Positions 16,510-26,008 of a stretch of DNA of 64,000 nt are shown one piece after another; the stretch's first letter is position 1; each line of letters opens with the position of its first letter. Position numbers and translations under genes: made by a program. The notes under the pieces were generated by a model. The model ran no database searches. It saw nothing but the letters and a program-made list of their open reading frames with translations, and was not told where the DNA came from. Source of the DNA: Marinilabiliaceae bacterium ANBcel2 (GTDB lineage Bacteria; Bacteroidota; Bacteroidia; Bacteroidales; Marinilabiliaceae); contig JARULA010000001.1 in assembly GCA_029688995.1 (NCBI GenBank), positions 124,001-188,000 of the forward strand. The letters are read 5' to 3'.

Positions 16510-17694
16510 TTACTCAACGTATAAGACCAATCCTTTAAGATACTCCCCTTCGGGATGATAAATACTAACGGGATGGTCGGCAGGCTGACTTAACTGATGA
16601 ATAACCCTTATATTGCGTCCACTTTTAGCGGCAGCAGAAAAAACCATAGTACGAAACGCCTCCATACTTATAACCTGTGAACAGGAAAATGTAAAAAGTA
16701 TCCCTCCTGAAGATATTATCTCAAGTGCCTTTGCATTAAACTTTCGATATCCTTTAAGTGCATTTTTTACAACCTTCAAATGTTTTGCAAAAGCAGGAGG
16801 ATCCAATATTATTAAATTATAGCTCTCTTTACAGGTCTCCATAAACTTATAGGCATCCTGAGCAAAAGATTTGTGACGACTGTCACCGGGAAAGTTAAGC
16901 TCAACATTTTTAGATGTTAAATCTACTGCTCGTTCCGAACTATCAACCGAATGAACCAAATTAGCTCCTCCACGCAGAGCATAAAAAGAGAAGCCTCCGG
17001 TATAACAGAACATATTCAGGACAGTACGATCATTACTATATTGCTCAAGTAGTCTTCTATTCTCTCTTTGATCAATAAAAAAACCGGTTTTTTGTCCCTT
17101 CTCCCAATCAACATAAAATTTAAGACCATTTTCAAAAGCAACATTCTCTTGCGATCGGCCTATTAAGTAGCCGTTACATGGTTCCACTGCCGATTTATAA
17201 GGAAGTGTGCCCTCTGACTTATCATAAATTGCTTTTAATGAATCGCCAAAAATAGATTGAATCGCTTTAACCAGAATACTTTTAACTCTATACATAGCTA
17301 CAGTGTGCATCTGCATAACAGCAGTATCACCATATATATCGACTATCAAACCGGGGAGTCTGTCACCCTCGCCATAAACGAGGCGATAGGCTGTTGTATC
17401 ATCATTATCTGTTAAACCGGCAATTTTACGAAGCTTTAAAGCAGATTTTAATCTCTCTTCAAAAAAGGTGTAATCAATTTCAATATTTTTAAAAGTAAGC
17501 ATGCGTACTGCAATTGAGCCAATCTGATAGTGCCCCTTACCAATAAAATTACCACTATTGTCATGAACAATTACAACATCCCCTTCCTGTAGTTCTCCCT
17601 CAACATTCTTAATTGCACCGGAAAAAATCCAGGGATGATAACGTTTAAGGCTCTGCTCTTTGCCTGCTTTTAAATTAATAATAGGTATCTCCAT
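16510..17694 (-). CDS. RlmI-like class I SAM-dependent rRNA methyltransferase with PUA domain
   Basis: Predicted 23S rRNA (cytosine-C5)-methyltransferase of the RlmI/YccW group. An N-terminal PUA domain (KAGKEQSLKRYHPWIFSGAI) is followed by the EEHEH linker and a Rossmann SAM domain: NMFCYTGGFSFYALRGGA for SAM, VDSS, then the LILDPPAFA catalytic motif and TFSCSQ containing the catalytic Cys. At 394 residues it has family length. The exonuclease gene ends five bases before its ATG. The exact base methylated (C1962 in E. coli) is inferred from homology only. Confidence 0.92.
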   Translation of the reverse strand: MEIPIINLKAGKEQSLKRYHPWIFSGAIKNVEGELQEGDVVIVHDNSGNFIGKGHYQIGSIAVRMLTFKNIEIDYTFFEERLKSALKLRKIAGLTDNDDTTAYRLVYGEGDRLPGLIVDIYGDTAVMQMHTVAMYRVKSILVKAIQSIFGDSLKAIYDKSEGTLPYKSAVEPCNGYLIGRSQENVAFENGLKFYVDWEKGQKTGFFIDQRENRRLLEQYSNDRTVLNMFCYTGGFSFYALRGGANLVHSVDSSERAVDLTSKNVELNFPGDSRHKSFAQDAYKFMETCKESYNLIILDPPAFAKHLKVVKNALKGYRKFNAKALEIISSGGILFTFSCSQVISMEAFRTMVFSAAAKSGRNIRVIHQLSQPADHPVSIYHPEGEYLKGLVLYVE

Positions 17695-17699
17695 TTTAT

Positions 17700-18308
17700 C
17701 TAACTTTTATACTGCAGGCTGTTTATATCAACATTAGAGAATTCTCTTTTCAACTCTTCATAAATTTTGAGCGCAATTAGAGCATCTGCTGCTGCATAAT
17801 CTATTTGGCCGGAAGTTAAAACATCGGCCTCCCAGTTACTTAATCGCTGTCGCTTAGATACCCGAACATCCAGAAGCAATCCCGCAAGAGCTTTTAAACT
17901 ATAAACTTTTATTCCCAGCTTTTTGGCCACATCCTGCAACTCTATAAAACACATAGGCCAAAACCTAACCATCTCATTTAATCCTCGTAAATCATCCCGT
18001 ATTCCTACTCCAACCTTTAAAACAGATTCATCCTCCAAAAGATTTATAAGCGAGGGAAGCAGTCCGGTTTTATTTATTCTAAAAAGAAACACCTCATCAT
18101 TAGTGGCAAGCTGAAGTAAAGATATTTTATTCCCTCCACCTTTTTTAAAACATGGTTTCGTCTCAGTATCAAATCCCAAAACAGAATATCCACTCAACTT
18201 TTCAACCAATCCGTCAACAAGATTAGCATCTTCTATAACTGTAACTTTTCCCTTAAACTCAAAACGGGGAAGATCAGCTATTGCCTCTTTACTAATGCTG
18301 GTTACCAT
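17700..18308 (-). CDS. DEDDy 3'-5' exonuclease (RNase D/WRN-type domain)
   Basis: A stand-alone 202-residue exonuclease domain. All metal ligands are visible: Asp47 and Glu49 in GFDTETKP, Asp105/106 in VGIRDDLRGL, and Tyr171 and Asp175 in QIDYAAADA. The order and Tyr mark the DEDDy class related to RNase D and the WRN exonuclease. There is no HRDC or helicase domain. Position between a DUF5063 gene and an rRNA methyltransferase suggests RNA maturation, but a DNA substrate is also possible. Confidence 0.9.
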   Translation of the reverse strand: MVTSISKEAIADLPRFEFKGKVTVIEDANLVDGLVEKLSGYSVLGFDTETKPCFKKGGGNKISLLQLATNDEVFLFRINKTGLLPSLINLLEDESVLKVGVGIRDDLRGLNEMVRFWPMCFIELQDVAKKLGIKVYSLKALAGLLLDVRVSKRQRLSNWEADVLTSGQIDYAAADALIALKIYEELKREFSNVDINSLQYKS

Positions 18309-18323
18309 ATAAAATTCTCTTCT

Positions 18324-18977
18324 TTACTCTTTTTTTCGATAATTATGTTGCATTTTTGAGATAAGCCAATGGCTGGTATCTCTCTTTTTGCTATTCTCCT
18401 CTTCATTTAACAGATCAATATCATCTACACCTGCCTCATCATCAGGAACAGTTATATCATCATCACCATAATATGCTTCATGAAGTGCCCGTAACACATT
18501 AACAACTCTTTGACCCCAATAGGTTGTGAAATTATCAGTTAATTCTACAAGAGCATCATTCATAATTTCAGTAACAGCTGTGCGATAATTCATTAAAAAA
18601 TCGGCAATATCCTGATAGATATCAGCAAGATTTTCAGAGACAGTAGATGTTAATGGCAGATCACTACGCTGCATATCGGCGGTAAAAACTTCAAGATAGT
18701 CATCGAATCTGCCCATAATCAATAAAACACGATTGCGTACTGCCTCATAATGCTCCTCGTCAACAAACTTCTCGACAGGATCCTTAAGCACTGTTTCACA
18801 TTTAGGCAACATAGTTGCCTTTAAATATAGAAGCGGAAGAATTTTTAGGGCTTTATCAACAAACAACTCTCTCTCAACCACTTCGACTGACTCAAGCCAA
18901 CTACAAAACTCTTTCCCCACAGTAACAAACTCCAAAACATTTGGCGAGTAAACGGGATGCACAAAACTATCTTCCAT
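18324..18977 (-). CDS. DUF5063 family protein
   Basis: A 217-residue soluble, acidic, mostly helical protein of a family found across Bacteroidota, function unknown. Recognisable features are FVTVGKEFCSWLE near the start, ILPLLYLKATMLP, and YYGDDDITVPDDEAG. The C-terminal third is acidic then basic (NSKKRDTSHWLI). ATG 18977 is chosen over a TTG one codon earlier. It is the first gene of the run ending at tex; a promoter-like box lies 25 bases upstream. It ends 15 bases before the exonuclease gene, so a role beside that enzyme is conceivable. Confidence 0.8.
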   Translation of the reverse strand: MEDSFVHPVYSPNVLEFVTVGKEFCSWLESVEVVERELFVDKALKILPLLYLKATMLPKCETVLKDPVEKFVDEEHYEAVRNRVLLIMGRFDDYLEVFTADMQRSDLPLTSTVSENLADIYQDIADFLMNYRTAVTEIMNDALVELTDNFTTYWGQRVVNVLRALHEAYYGDDDITVPDDEAGVDDIDLLNEEENSKKRDTSHWLISKMQHNYRKKE

Positions 18978-19001
18978 CAATATATATTAAATTAATCATC
19001 G

Positions 19002-19031
19002 CAAAGTTAGTAAAAAGAGATAAAAAACAAG
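19002..19031 (-). promoter_or_regulatory. Promoter for the DUF5063-to-tex operon
   Basis: Minus-strand TAACTTTG (19009-19002) matches TAnnTTTG exactly. CTTG lies 18 bases upstream (19031-19028), a three-of-four match to the -33 box. The ATG at 18977 would follow a leader of about 20 bases. Confidence 0.55.
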
Positions 19032-19044
19032 AGAATCATACTCC

Positions 19045-20949
19045 TCATACCTTTAACTGAGCTACCGAAAGAGCATTTATATAAATAACCTCTCTCTCTT
19101 CAAGAGATCTTACTACCTGCCACACCTCATCTTCATGATAATCAACCCCGTTAATCAACTCCGATAAAAAAAGAGGTCCCTCTTTTAATCTCTCCAAAAG
19201 AGCACTCTCAATGGCATGGTGCTCCTTAAGGCGATTTCTCTTTCGTTTAGACCGGCACACATCACACCCTCCACAATCAAATTTAACAACCTCACCAAAA
19301 TAGTCGAGCAAAAATCTGCTGCGACAAATATTTTTTCCTGAACCATATTTAATTACAGCATCTACCCGTTTTTTATACTGTTCTAAACGATATGAGTAAA
19401 CATGAGGATGAAGTGCAATCTTTTCTGGTTTTTGTCGACGCTGCAAAAATGTGATTAAAGGTGTTTGTCGTCTCGGAATATAGTGCAATACACCTAACCT
19501 GCTCAATTTCAATATAGCCTTATAAATATCATCAAAACCAGAATTAAGACGGCTAGCTATAAGAGTCTCATCTATAGAGGCGTACTCGGTGAATAATCCG
19601 GTATAACTGCGCAACAGAACCTTTATTAAAGGATCCAGCTTAGCATTAGCTACCTGAAACTTATAAAGTTCAAAATCATCCATCAAAAACATTATTTTTG
19701 ATGGAATATCAACATCCTCGGAGTAAGAAATATAACCGGCTCTTTGTAATATTTTTAAACAGTTATATACTGTTAATATATTAAATCCATAGGCAGCACA
19801 AAAACGTCCAATATTAAAATCAAAATTTTGGTTCTCTCCCGATCCTTCAGCAATCTGAAAAAAGTTTCCCAATGAGTTATAAACGCTCCGTATAACCTCT
19901 TTTGGAGGGAAAGTTACAGTTACTCTTCTGTTAAGATTGGTAATATCGGATGGAGACCACAGCAAAACGGCATACGATTTTTTAAGATCGCGACCGGCTC
20001 TTCCTGCCTCCTGAAAATAGGCTTCAAGCGAGTCGGGTGGTTCGGTATGAATAACTATACGAACATCCGGCTTATCTATTCCCATCCCAAAAGCATTAGT
20101 GGCAACCATAGCTCTAATATCTCCTATCATCCAATCATTTTGCCTTTGATCCTTAATTTTTTGAGAGAGACCGGCATGAAAATATGATGCAGATATACCA
20201 CTCCTGTTTAACGTTTCGGCATACTCTTTGGCCTTCTTTCGGCTACGTACGTACACAACGGATGAGCCTTTTACTGAGTTTAAAATAGCAAGCAAAGCTC
20301 CCACTTTATCTTCGGTCTGCTTTACGATATATGAGAGATTTCTTCTCTCATAACTGGTTTTAAAACAGTTACTTTTTTTAAAAACAAGCTTCTCCTGGAT
20401 ATCTGTTACCACTTGTGGTGTAGCAGTAGCAGTTAAAGCCAGTACCGGAACATCTTCAATGTGAGTTTTTACATCTGCAATTTTAAGATATCCCGGACGA
20501 AAATCGTATCCCCATTGAGAAATACAATGTGCTTCATCAACTACTAACAAAGAGATAGAAAGATGTTTTAATTTCTCTAAAAAAAGAGAAGTTTGAAGGC
20601 GTTCAGGAGAGAGATAGAGGATGGGGGTTCCGCCATATATGGCATTATCAAAAATCGTATCAATCTCTCGAAACGAGAGCCCTGAATGAACAGCATATGC
20701 TTTTATCCCTTTTTTTCGCAAATTAGCTACCTGATCTTTCATCAAAGCTATTAAAGGAGTGACAACAATTGTTACACCACTCATCATCATTGCAGGAATT
20801 TGAAATGTCAAAGACTTTCCTCCTCCTGTAGGGAGTAACCCAAGAGTATCCTTTCCCAGGAGAACCGATTCAATGATCTCGAACTGCATAGGCCGAAACT
20901 GATCATATCCCCAGTACTTTTTTAAAATATCTTTTGCTCTATCTATCAC
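19045..20949 (-). CDS. recQ: RecQ-family ATP-dependent DNA helicase
   Basis: A 3'-5' DNA helicase of recombination and repair, 634 residues. Motifs: 0/I (FRPMQ, PTGGGKSLTFQ at 41-50), DEAHCISQWGYDFRP near 137, TATAT, and QEAGRAGRD. The RQC zinc site is intact: CRSRFLLDYFG followed by CGGCDVC near residues 555-575. After it comes only a short winged-helix-like segment, and no HRDC domain is evident, unlike E. coli RecQ. The start is GTG at 20949; the next Met is at residue 21, inside the conserved FRPxQ motif. It lies downstream of ssb, but a strong terminator separates the two. Confidence 0.93.
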   Translation of the reverse strand: MIDRAKDILKKYWGYDQFRPMQFEIIESVLLGKDTLGLLPTGGGKSLTFQIPAMMMSGVTIVVTPLIALMKDQVANLRKKGIKAYAVHSGLSFREIDTIFDNAIYGGTPILYLSPERLQTSLFLEKLKHLSISLLVVDEAHCISQWGYDFRPGYLKIADVKTHIEDVPVLALTATATPQVVTDIQEKLVFKKSNCFKTSYERRNLSYIVKQTEDKVGALLAILNSVKGSSVVYVRSRKKAKEYAETLNRSGISASYFHAGLSQKIKDQRQNDWMIGDIRAMVATNAFGMGIDKPDVRIVIHTEPPDSLEAYFQEAGRAGRDLKKSYAVLLWSPSDITNLNRRVTVTFPPKEVIRSVYNSLGNFFQIAEGSGENQNFDFNIGRFCAAYGFNILTVYNCLKILQRAGYISYSEDVDIPSKIMFLMDDFELYKFQVANAKLDPLIKVLLRSYTGLFTEYASIDETLIASRLNSGFDDIYKAILKLSRLGVLHYIPRRQTPLITFLQRRQKPEKIALHPHVYSYRLEQYKKRVDAVIKYGSGKNICRSRFLLDYFGEVVKFDCGGCDVCRSKRKRNRLKEHHAIESALLERLKEGPLFLSELINGVDYHEDEVWQVVRSLEEREVIYINALSVAQLKV

Positions 20950-20963
20950 TATTAAATAAAAAT

Positions 20964-20993
20964 AAAAAAAGTGCTGTCACCATAGACAGCACT
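20964..20993 (-). terminator. Intrinsic terminator after ssb
   Basis: AGTGCTGTC (20970-20978) and GACAGCACT (20985-20993) form a perfect 9-bp stem with a 6-base loop. On the minus strand it is followed by seven Ts (20970-20964). It lies 30 bases beyond the ssb stop and just before the recQ start. Confidence 0.92.
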
Positions 20994-21022
20994 AATTTAA
21001 TAAAATCGATATCAATTTAATA

Positions 21023-21337
21023 TCAATTTAAAAACTCAAGCTCTCGAACTTTAACTGCAAGTGCCGATTTTATATCCCCATCACGATTTTTAAACCCTTC
21101 GCTTTCGGGAGTACCTTCAATTAAAACTTTTTTGCCTTTTTTTAAAAAGTCGGCAATTTTTGATTCAGGGTCACGCCACATACTGGCCTTAACCCATTCG
21201 GTCTTCTCCACTTTTTTGCCCTCTTTGTCTTTATAATCCATCGAGACAGCAACATTAAAATTAATTACCATACTTTCCCCAACGGTGCGGGTCTCTGCAT
21301 CATTTCCAAGTATCCCGCTTAACATCAATTTAAGCAT
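21023..21337 (-). CDS. ssb: Small single-stranded DNA-binding protein without acidic tail
   Basis: A 104-residue protein consisting of a single OB fold: LMLSGILGNDAETRTVGESM, the WVKASMWRD strand, and KKGKKVLIEGTP. Compared with standard SSB (about 150-180 residues) it stops right after the OB fold and lacks the Gly-rich linker and the acidic DDxPF tip that recruits repair partners. It is therefore either a secondary SSB or a specialised one. It is monocistronic, with its own terminator and a spacer of 78 bases from the upstream nucleoside-kinase gene. Confidence 0.88.
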   Translation of the reverse strand: MLKLMLSGILGNDAETRTVGESMVINFNVAVSMDYKDKEGKKVEKTEWVKASMWRDPESKIADFLKKGKKVLIEGTPESEGFKNRDGDIKSALAVKVRELEFLN

Positions 21338-21415
21338 AACATTTTTTTTGAGTTAATAATTAAGGATTTAAAACGGTCAAATTAAAACAAATAAAATATA
21401 ATGTCAACCACTTTA

Positions 21416-23083
21416 TTAATAGGTAAAACTGCTTCCCCCCAAAAACTCTCTTAAAATTGATGTTGGCGGTATTTCACAAGCCGCCATAGGCTTAAAGTAC
21501 CTAAAAAAACGTAACAGTCGGTTTGCCTCAGAGTATTCAACCTGATTGGGCTGAACTTCAAGCAATATAGGTTCAATAAAAGGTTTTAACACAGCAAACT
21601 CATATAAAAGAGCGGTATTAAACATAATATCAGCCTCCTCTTGAAAAGGGAAAATATGCTTCTCCTCGCCCCTCCTAACACTGCTCCATCTTCCAATAGT
21701 TTCTCGGGCTGAATAGTTTCGATACTTATAATCTCTTATAATACGTCGCACCAGTCGATTATCAGTTGTAGGAATACGAGTTTGGTCATCAATATTGATT
21801 GAAGTTAATGCAGAGACATAAATCTTAAATTTTAACTGTTGGCTAACAAGATGTGTTAAGTGTGGATTTAAACCATGAATCCCTTCAATTATAAGTATGT
21901 TATCTTTTTGCATCTGCATAACATCACCATTAAAAAATCTCTCTCCTGTTTCGAAAGAGAATTGAGGTATCTCAACCTCTTCACCATTCATTAGTTTAAC
22001 AAGATGATTATTAAAAAGTTCCAAATCGATTGCTTCGATTGCTTCAAAATCGTAATCTCCATTTTCATCCAAAGGAGTATCAACCCGATTAACAAAGTAG
22101 TTATCTAAAGAGAGAGTTAAAGGTGTAATGCCCAGTACCAAAAGCTGTATTGCAAGTCTTTTACTAAAAGTTGTTTTACCACTTGAAGTTGGACCACTTA
22201 TTAAAACAACTTTTAAACGCGATTTTTCGCTTGCAATTTTATCAGCAATATTTGCTATCTTTTTTTCATGCAGTGCCTCTGAAACCTTAATTAAAGTTGC
22301 TGCTTTACCGTTTTCGGCAGACTGGTTAAGATCACTAATTTTTGTAACATTTAAAATTCTATTCCATTGACTATACTCTCTAAAAATATCAAAAAGCTTA
22401 TTTTGAATAACAAGATCTTCAACTTGTGAAGGATCTGAAGTCTTGGGAACCCTCAACAACATCCCCTTATAATATTTATTCAAATCAAAAACTTTAAGAT
22501 AACCCGATGAGGGAACCAAAAATCCATAAAAGATCCCTACATGATTGTTAAGACAATAATAAGAGGTGTAATATTGGCCTCGATGACGAAGAAGTTCAGA
22601 TTTATCAAACATTCCCTGACTCTCAAACATCTTAATCACCTTTTCAGTTTCATCATTACGCTTTTCAAACTTATAATCAAAAGCAATCAACTCCTCCATC
22701 TTTTTATAGATATTGGTAACCATATTTTCGGTCAGCTCACCTTCAATCTTATCCAGTTCACAATAAAAACCTTTGCTCACCGAATGCTCTATTCGTAAGA
22801 CAGCCGAAGGATAGAGAGATTTTACCGCTGCTGATAAAACAAATGAGAGGCTGCGCACATACATGCGCATACCATCGGGATGAGTAATATCAATAAATTT
22901 TACTGTTTTAGATTTAAAACATTCATAGTTAAGCTCACGTAAACGGTTATTTACCATTGCCCCCAAAATAGGATTGGATAAGTTCACACCAAGCTTTTCT
23001 GCAATATCTTTTAAACTTGTACCTCGACTAACCGATATAGATTTATTATTATTAAGACATTTTATAATAACTGAATTCTCCAT
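21416..23083 (-). CDS. Nucleoside (uridine-like) kinase fused to TGS and ThrRS-like domains
   Basis: A 555-residue fusion found in Bacteroidota and some Firmicutes. Residues 1-65 are a TGS-like domain (VSRGTSLKDIAEKLGV); about 75-200 resembles the ThrRS/AlaRS second additional domain (RIEHSVSKGFYCELD). From 290 there is a phosphoribulokinase/uridine kinase domain with P-loop GPTSSGKTT (297-305) and the acceptor-site LSLDNYFVNR. The kinase half should phosphorylate a nucleoside with ATP or GTP in the cytoplasm. Why it carries tRNA-synthetase-like modules is unknown. The region between it and ssb is short. Kinase assignment is firm, physiological substrate not. Confidence 0.87.
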   Translation of the reverse strand: MENSVIIKCLNNNKSISVSRGTSLKDIAEKLGVNLSNPILGAMVNNRLRELNYECFKSKTVKFIDITHPDGMRMYVRSLSFVLSAAVKSLYPSAVLRIEHSVSKGFYCELDKIEGELTENMVTNIYKKMEELIAFDYKFEKRNDETEKVIKMFESQGMFDKSELLRHRGQYYTSYYCLNNHVGIFYGFLVPSSGYLKVFDLNKYYKGMLLRVPKTSDPSQVEDLVIQNKLFDIFREYSQWNRILNVTKISDLNQSAENGKAATLIKVSEALHEKKIANIADKIASEKSRLKVVLISGPTSSGKTTFSKRLAIQLLVLGITPLTLSLDNYFVNRVDTPLDENGDYDFEAIEAIDLELFNNHLVKLMNGEEVEIPQFSFETGERFFNGDVMQMQKDNILIIEGIHGLNPHLTHLVSQQLKFKIYVSALTSINIDDQTRIPTTDNRLVRRIIRDYKYRNYSARETIGRWSSVRRGEEKHIFPFQEEADIMFNTALLYEFAVLKPFIEPILLEVQPNQVEYSEANRLLRFFRYFKPMAACEIPPTSILREFLGGSSFTY

Positions 23084-23156
23084 TGTTACATTGTTTTAGA
23101 TTTTCAATGTAAAATAGCAATAATTTAAACCATTAAGAAAAGAAAGAGAATTAAAG

Positions 23157-26000
23157 TTATTTTAGATACTCTCCGGTATAACTATTGCTGTTTTTAGCAA
23201 CCTGCTCAGGAGTTCCTGTACAAATAAGCTCTCCACCCTTGCTTCCGCCATCCGGACCAATATCAATAATATAATCAGCCGATTGTATAATATCAAAGTT
23301 ATGTTCAATTATTATAACTGTATTACCCTTTTCAACCAGACGATTTAATACATCAAGTAGTACTCTGATATCTTCAAAGTGCAATCCTGTAGTTGGTTCA
23401 TCAAGAATATAAACTGTTTTACCTGTATCTTTTTTAGCCAGCTCGGCAGAGAGTTTTACCCGTTGAGACTCTCCTCCCGAAAGGGTTGTTGAAGACTGTC
23501 CCAATCTAATATATCCCAAACCCACTTTTTGCAACATCTTAATTTTACCTTGAAGTGAAGGAATATTTTCAAAAAACTCAACAGCCTGATTAATTGTCAT
23601 GTCCAAAATATCACTTATCGATTTCCCTTTATAGCGTACCTCCAAAGTCTCTCTGTTATACCGCTTACCACGACAATCGGGACAATCAACCATCACATCA
23701 GGTAAAAAATTCATTTGGATAACCTGGGCTCCACCACCTTTACATGTTTCACATCGCCCCCCTTTAACATTAAAAGAAAAACGACCCGGTTTATACCCCC
23801 TGATTTTGGCCTCAGGAACTTCAGCAAAAAGTTTGCGGATTTCATCAAAAAGCTTTGTATATGTAGCAGGATTTGATCTTGGGGTTCTCCCCAAAGGGGA
23901 CTGATCAACATCTACAACTTTATCAATATTTTCTAACCCGTTCACCTTATCATACTCCAAAGGCTCTTTAACACCATTATAAACAAATCTGTTCAAAATA
24001 GGATAGAGAGTTTCATTTACAAGGGTCGACTTTCCACTACCCGAAACACCGGTAACACAAATAAGCATACCCAAAGGAAATTTTACATCAATCGCTTTTA
24101 AGTTATTTCCCCTCGCACCTTTTACTTCAAGGAACTTTCCACTACCGGCCCTTCTTTTCTCAGGTATAGGAATACTCTTTTTTCCATTAAGGTAATCAGC
24201 TGTTAAACTATCAAAATTGATAATATCTTCTGGAGCTCCCTGAGCAACAACTTTTCCGCCAAATCTTCCGGCTAATGGTCCCATATCAATAATATGGTCA
24301 CAAGCCATCATCATATCCTTATCATGCTCCACAACAAGCACTGAGTTACCCGTATCCCTAAGCTGCTTCAACGAATCTATAAGTCGGTGATTATCCCGTT
24401 GATGCAATCCAATAGAGGGTTCATCCAAAATATAGAGCACATTAACAAGCTGAGAGCCAATTTGCGTAGCTAACCTTATCCTTTGACTCTCTCCACCCGA
24501 AAGAGTCATTGCACCCCTGTCAAGTGCCAAATATTCTAATCCGACATCAACCATAAAACCCAGCCTCGATTTTATCTCTTTAAGAATCTCAGAGGCTATA
24601 ATTTTTTGACGGTTAGATAACATATCTTCAACACCATTTATCCACTCCAATAATAGACCTAAATCCATTGCCGAAAGCTCGGCTATATTTTTATCGCCAA
24701 TTTTAAAACTTAACGCCTCGCGGTTTAATCTACGACCTTTGCATTTAGGACAAACTCGTCGCGTAATATAGCTATTGGCCCACCTTTTAGCTTTAGCTGA
24801 TGACTCTCCTCCCTGCTGATCATAGATATATTTAATTACACCATCAAAACTCAAAAAATAGTTTGACGTAGTACCAAGAGGTGTATTTTTAAGTGTCAAT
24901 GGCTCATTTGTTCCATGAAGAATAGCTTCGAGAGCCTCTTCTGGAATATTTTTTATAGCAGTACGCAATGTGAAATTAAATTTTTCGGCTATCGCTTCTA
25001 TCTGCCAAAAAATAAGAGAGTTTTTATACCGTCCCAAAGGTGCTATACCTCCCTTTTTAATACTAAGAGAGCTATCGGGAATAATTTTTTCCATGTCGGC
25101 AACCTCAGTCACTCCCAAACCTTTACATTTACTGCAGGCACCCTGAGGTGAATTAAATGAAAAAGAGTGAGGTGCAGGCTCACTGTATGATATTCCCGTT
25201 TCGGGACACATAAGTGAACGGCTAAAATAACGTGCCTCACCACTCTCCTTATCAACTACCATAATAGTATCACGCCCCTGCTTCATTGCCACATCAACCG
25301 ACTCTCTAATTCTTTTAATATCACTCTCTCGTATCTTTAGTTTATCAATTACAACCTCTATAAAATGATTTTTATAACGATCAACCTTCATACCCCGGGT
25401 TATCTCTTTTATCTCCCCATCAACGCGAACATTTAAAAAGCCTTTTTTTCCTATCTGTTCAAAAAGCTCTTTATAATGCCCCTTTCTTCCTTTGACTGCA
25501 GGTGCAAGAATGTAAACAGACTTATCACTGTAAAAAGAGAGTATAAGATCGAGGATCTGACCATCGGAATATTTAACCATTTTTTCACCTGAAGCATAAG
25601 AGTATGCCTCACCAGCTCTTGCATATAAGAGTCGTAAAAAATCATATATCTCGGTAATTGTACCAACTGTAGAGCGGGGATTTTTTCCGGTGGTTTTTTG
25701 TTCTATTGAGATGACCGGACTTAAACCTGTGATTCTATCAACATCAGGCTTTTCCATTCCTCCTAAAAACTGCCTTGCATATGCCGAAAAAGTCTCAATA
25801 TAACGACGTTGGCCTTCGGCATATATTGTATCAAAAGCAAGAGAAGATTTTCCACTACCACTTAAACCTGTTACAACTACAAATCGGTTTCGTGGTATTG
25901 ATACATCAATATTTTTTAAATTGTGTACCCGGGCTCCCAGAACATCAATAAATTCAGTATCCTCAATTCGTTCTAATAACTTCTCTTTCTCGTCATCCAT
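23157..26000 (-). CDS. uvrA: UvrABC excinuclease subunit A
   Basis: Damage-recognition ATPase of nucleotide excision repair, about 947 residues. Two ABC modules are complete: Walker A GLSGSGKSS and GVSGSGKST; signatures LSGGESQRIRLATQIG and LSGGESQRVKLSAEL; and DEPSIGLHQRD and DEPTTGLHFED. Both zinc sites have CxxC pairs (CSKCKG/CPKCKG and CETCKG/CPDCRG). The frame also allows a GTG at 26012 overlapping the stop of the upstream gene, but the ATG at 26000 begins closer to the family N-terminus. It forms a two-gene unit with the lytic transglycosylase. Confidence 0.97.
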   Translation of the reverse strand: MDDEKEKLLERIEDTEFIDVLGARVHNLKNIDVSIPRNRFVVVTGLSGSGKSSLAFDTIYAEGQRRYIETFSAYARQFLGGMEKPDVDRITGLSPVISIEQKTTGKNPRSTVGTITEIYDFLRLLYARAGEAYSYASGEKMVKYSDGQILDLILSFYSDKSVYILAPAVKGRKGHYKELFEQIGKKGFLNVRVDGEIKEITRGMKVDRYKNHFIEVVIDKLKIRESDIKRIRESVDVAMKQGRDTIMVVDKESGEARYFSRSLMCPETGISYSEPAPHSFSFNSPQGACSKCKGLGVTEVADMEKIIPDSSLSIKKGGIAPLGRYKNSLIFWQIEAIAEKFNFTLRTAIKNIPEEALEAILHGTNEPLTLKNTPLGTTSNYFLSFDGVIKYIYDQQGGESSAKAKRWANSYITRRVCPKCKGRRLNREALSFKIGDKNIAELSAMDLGLLLEWINGVEDMLSNRQKIIASEILKEIKSRLGFMVDVGLEYLALDRGAMTLSGGESQRIRLATQIGSQLVNVLYILDEPSIGLHQRDNHRLIDSLKQLRDTGNSVLVVEHDKDMMMACDHIIDMGPLAGRFGGKVVAQGAPEDIINFDSLTADYLNGKKSIPIPEKRRAGSGKFLEVKGARGNNLKAIDVKFPLGMLICVTGVSGSGKSTLVNETLYPILNRFVYNGVKEPLEYDKVNGLENIDKVVDVDQSPLGRTPRSNPATYTKLFDEIRKLFAEVPEAKIRGYKPGRFSFNVKGGRCETCKGGGAQVIQMNFLPDVMVDCPDCRGKRYNRETLEVRYKGKSISDILDMTINQAVEFFENIPSLQGKIKMLQKVGLGYIRLGQSSTTLSGGESQRVKLSAELAKKDTGKTVYILDEPTTGLHFEDIRVLLDVLNRLVEKGNTVIIIEHNFDIIQSADYIIDIGPDGGSKGGELICTGTPEQVAKNSNSYTGEYLK

Positions 26001-26008
26001 AATAATTG

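Noticed and set aside
23087-23111. TACATTG/CAATGTA inverted repeat as uvrA terminator
   Set aside because: The stem is AT-rich with an 11-base loop and no T-run follows on the minus strand; it also touches the start of the nucleoside-kinase gene.
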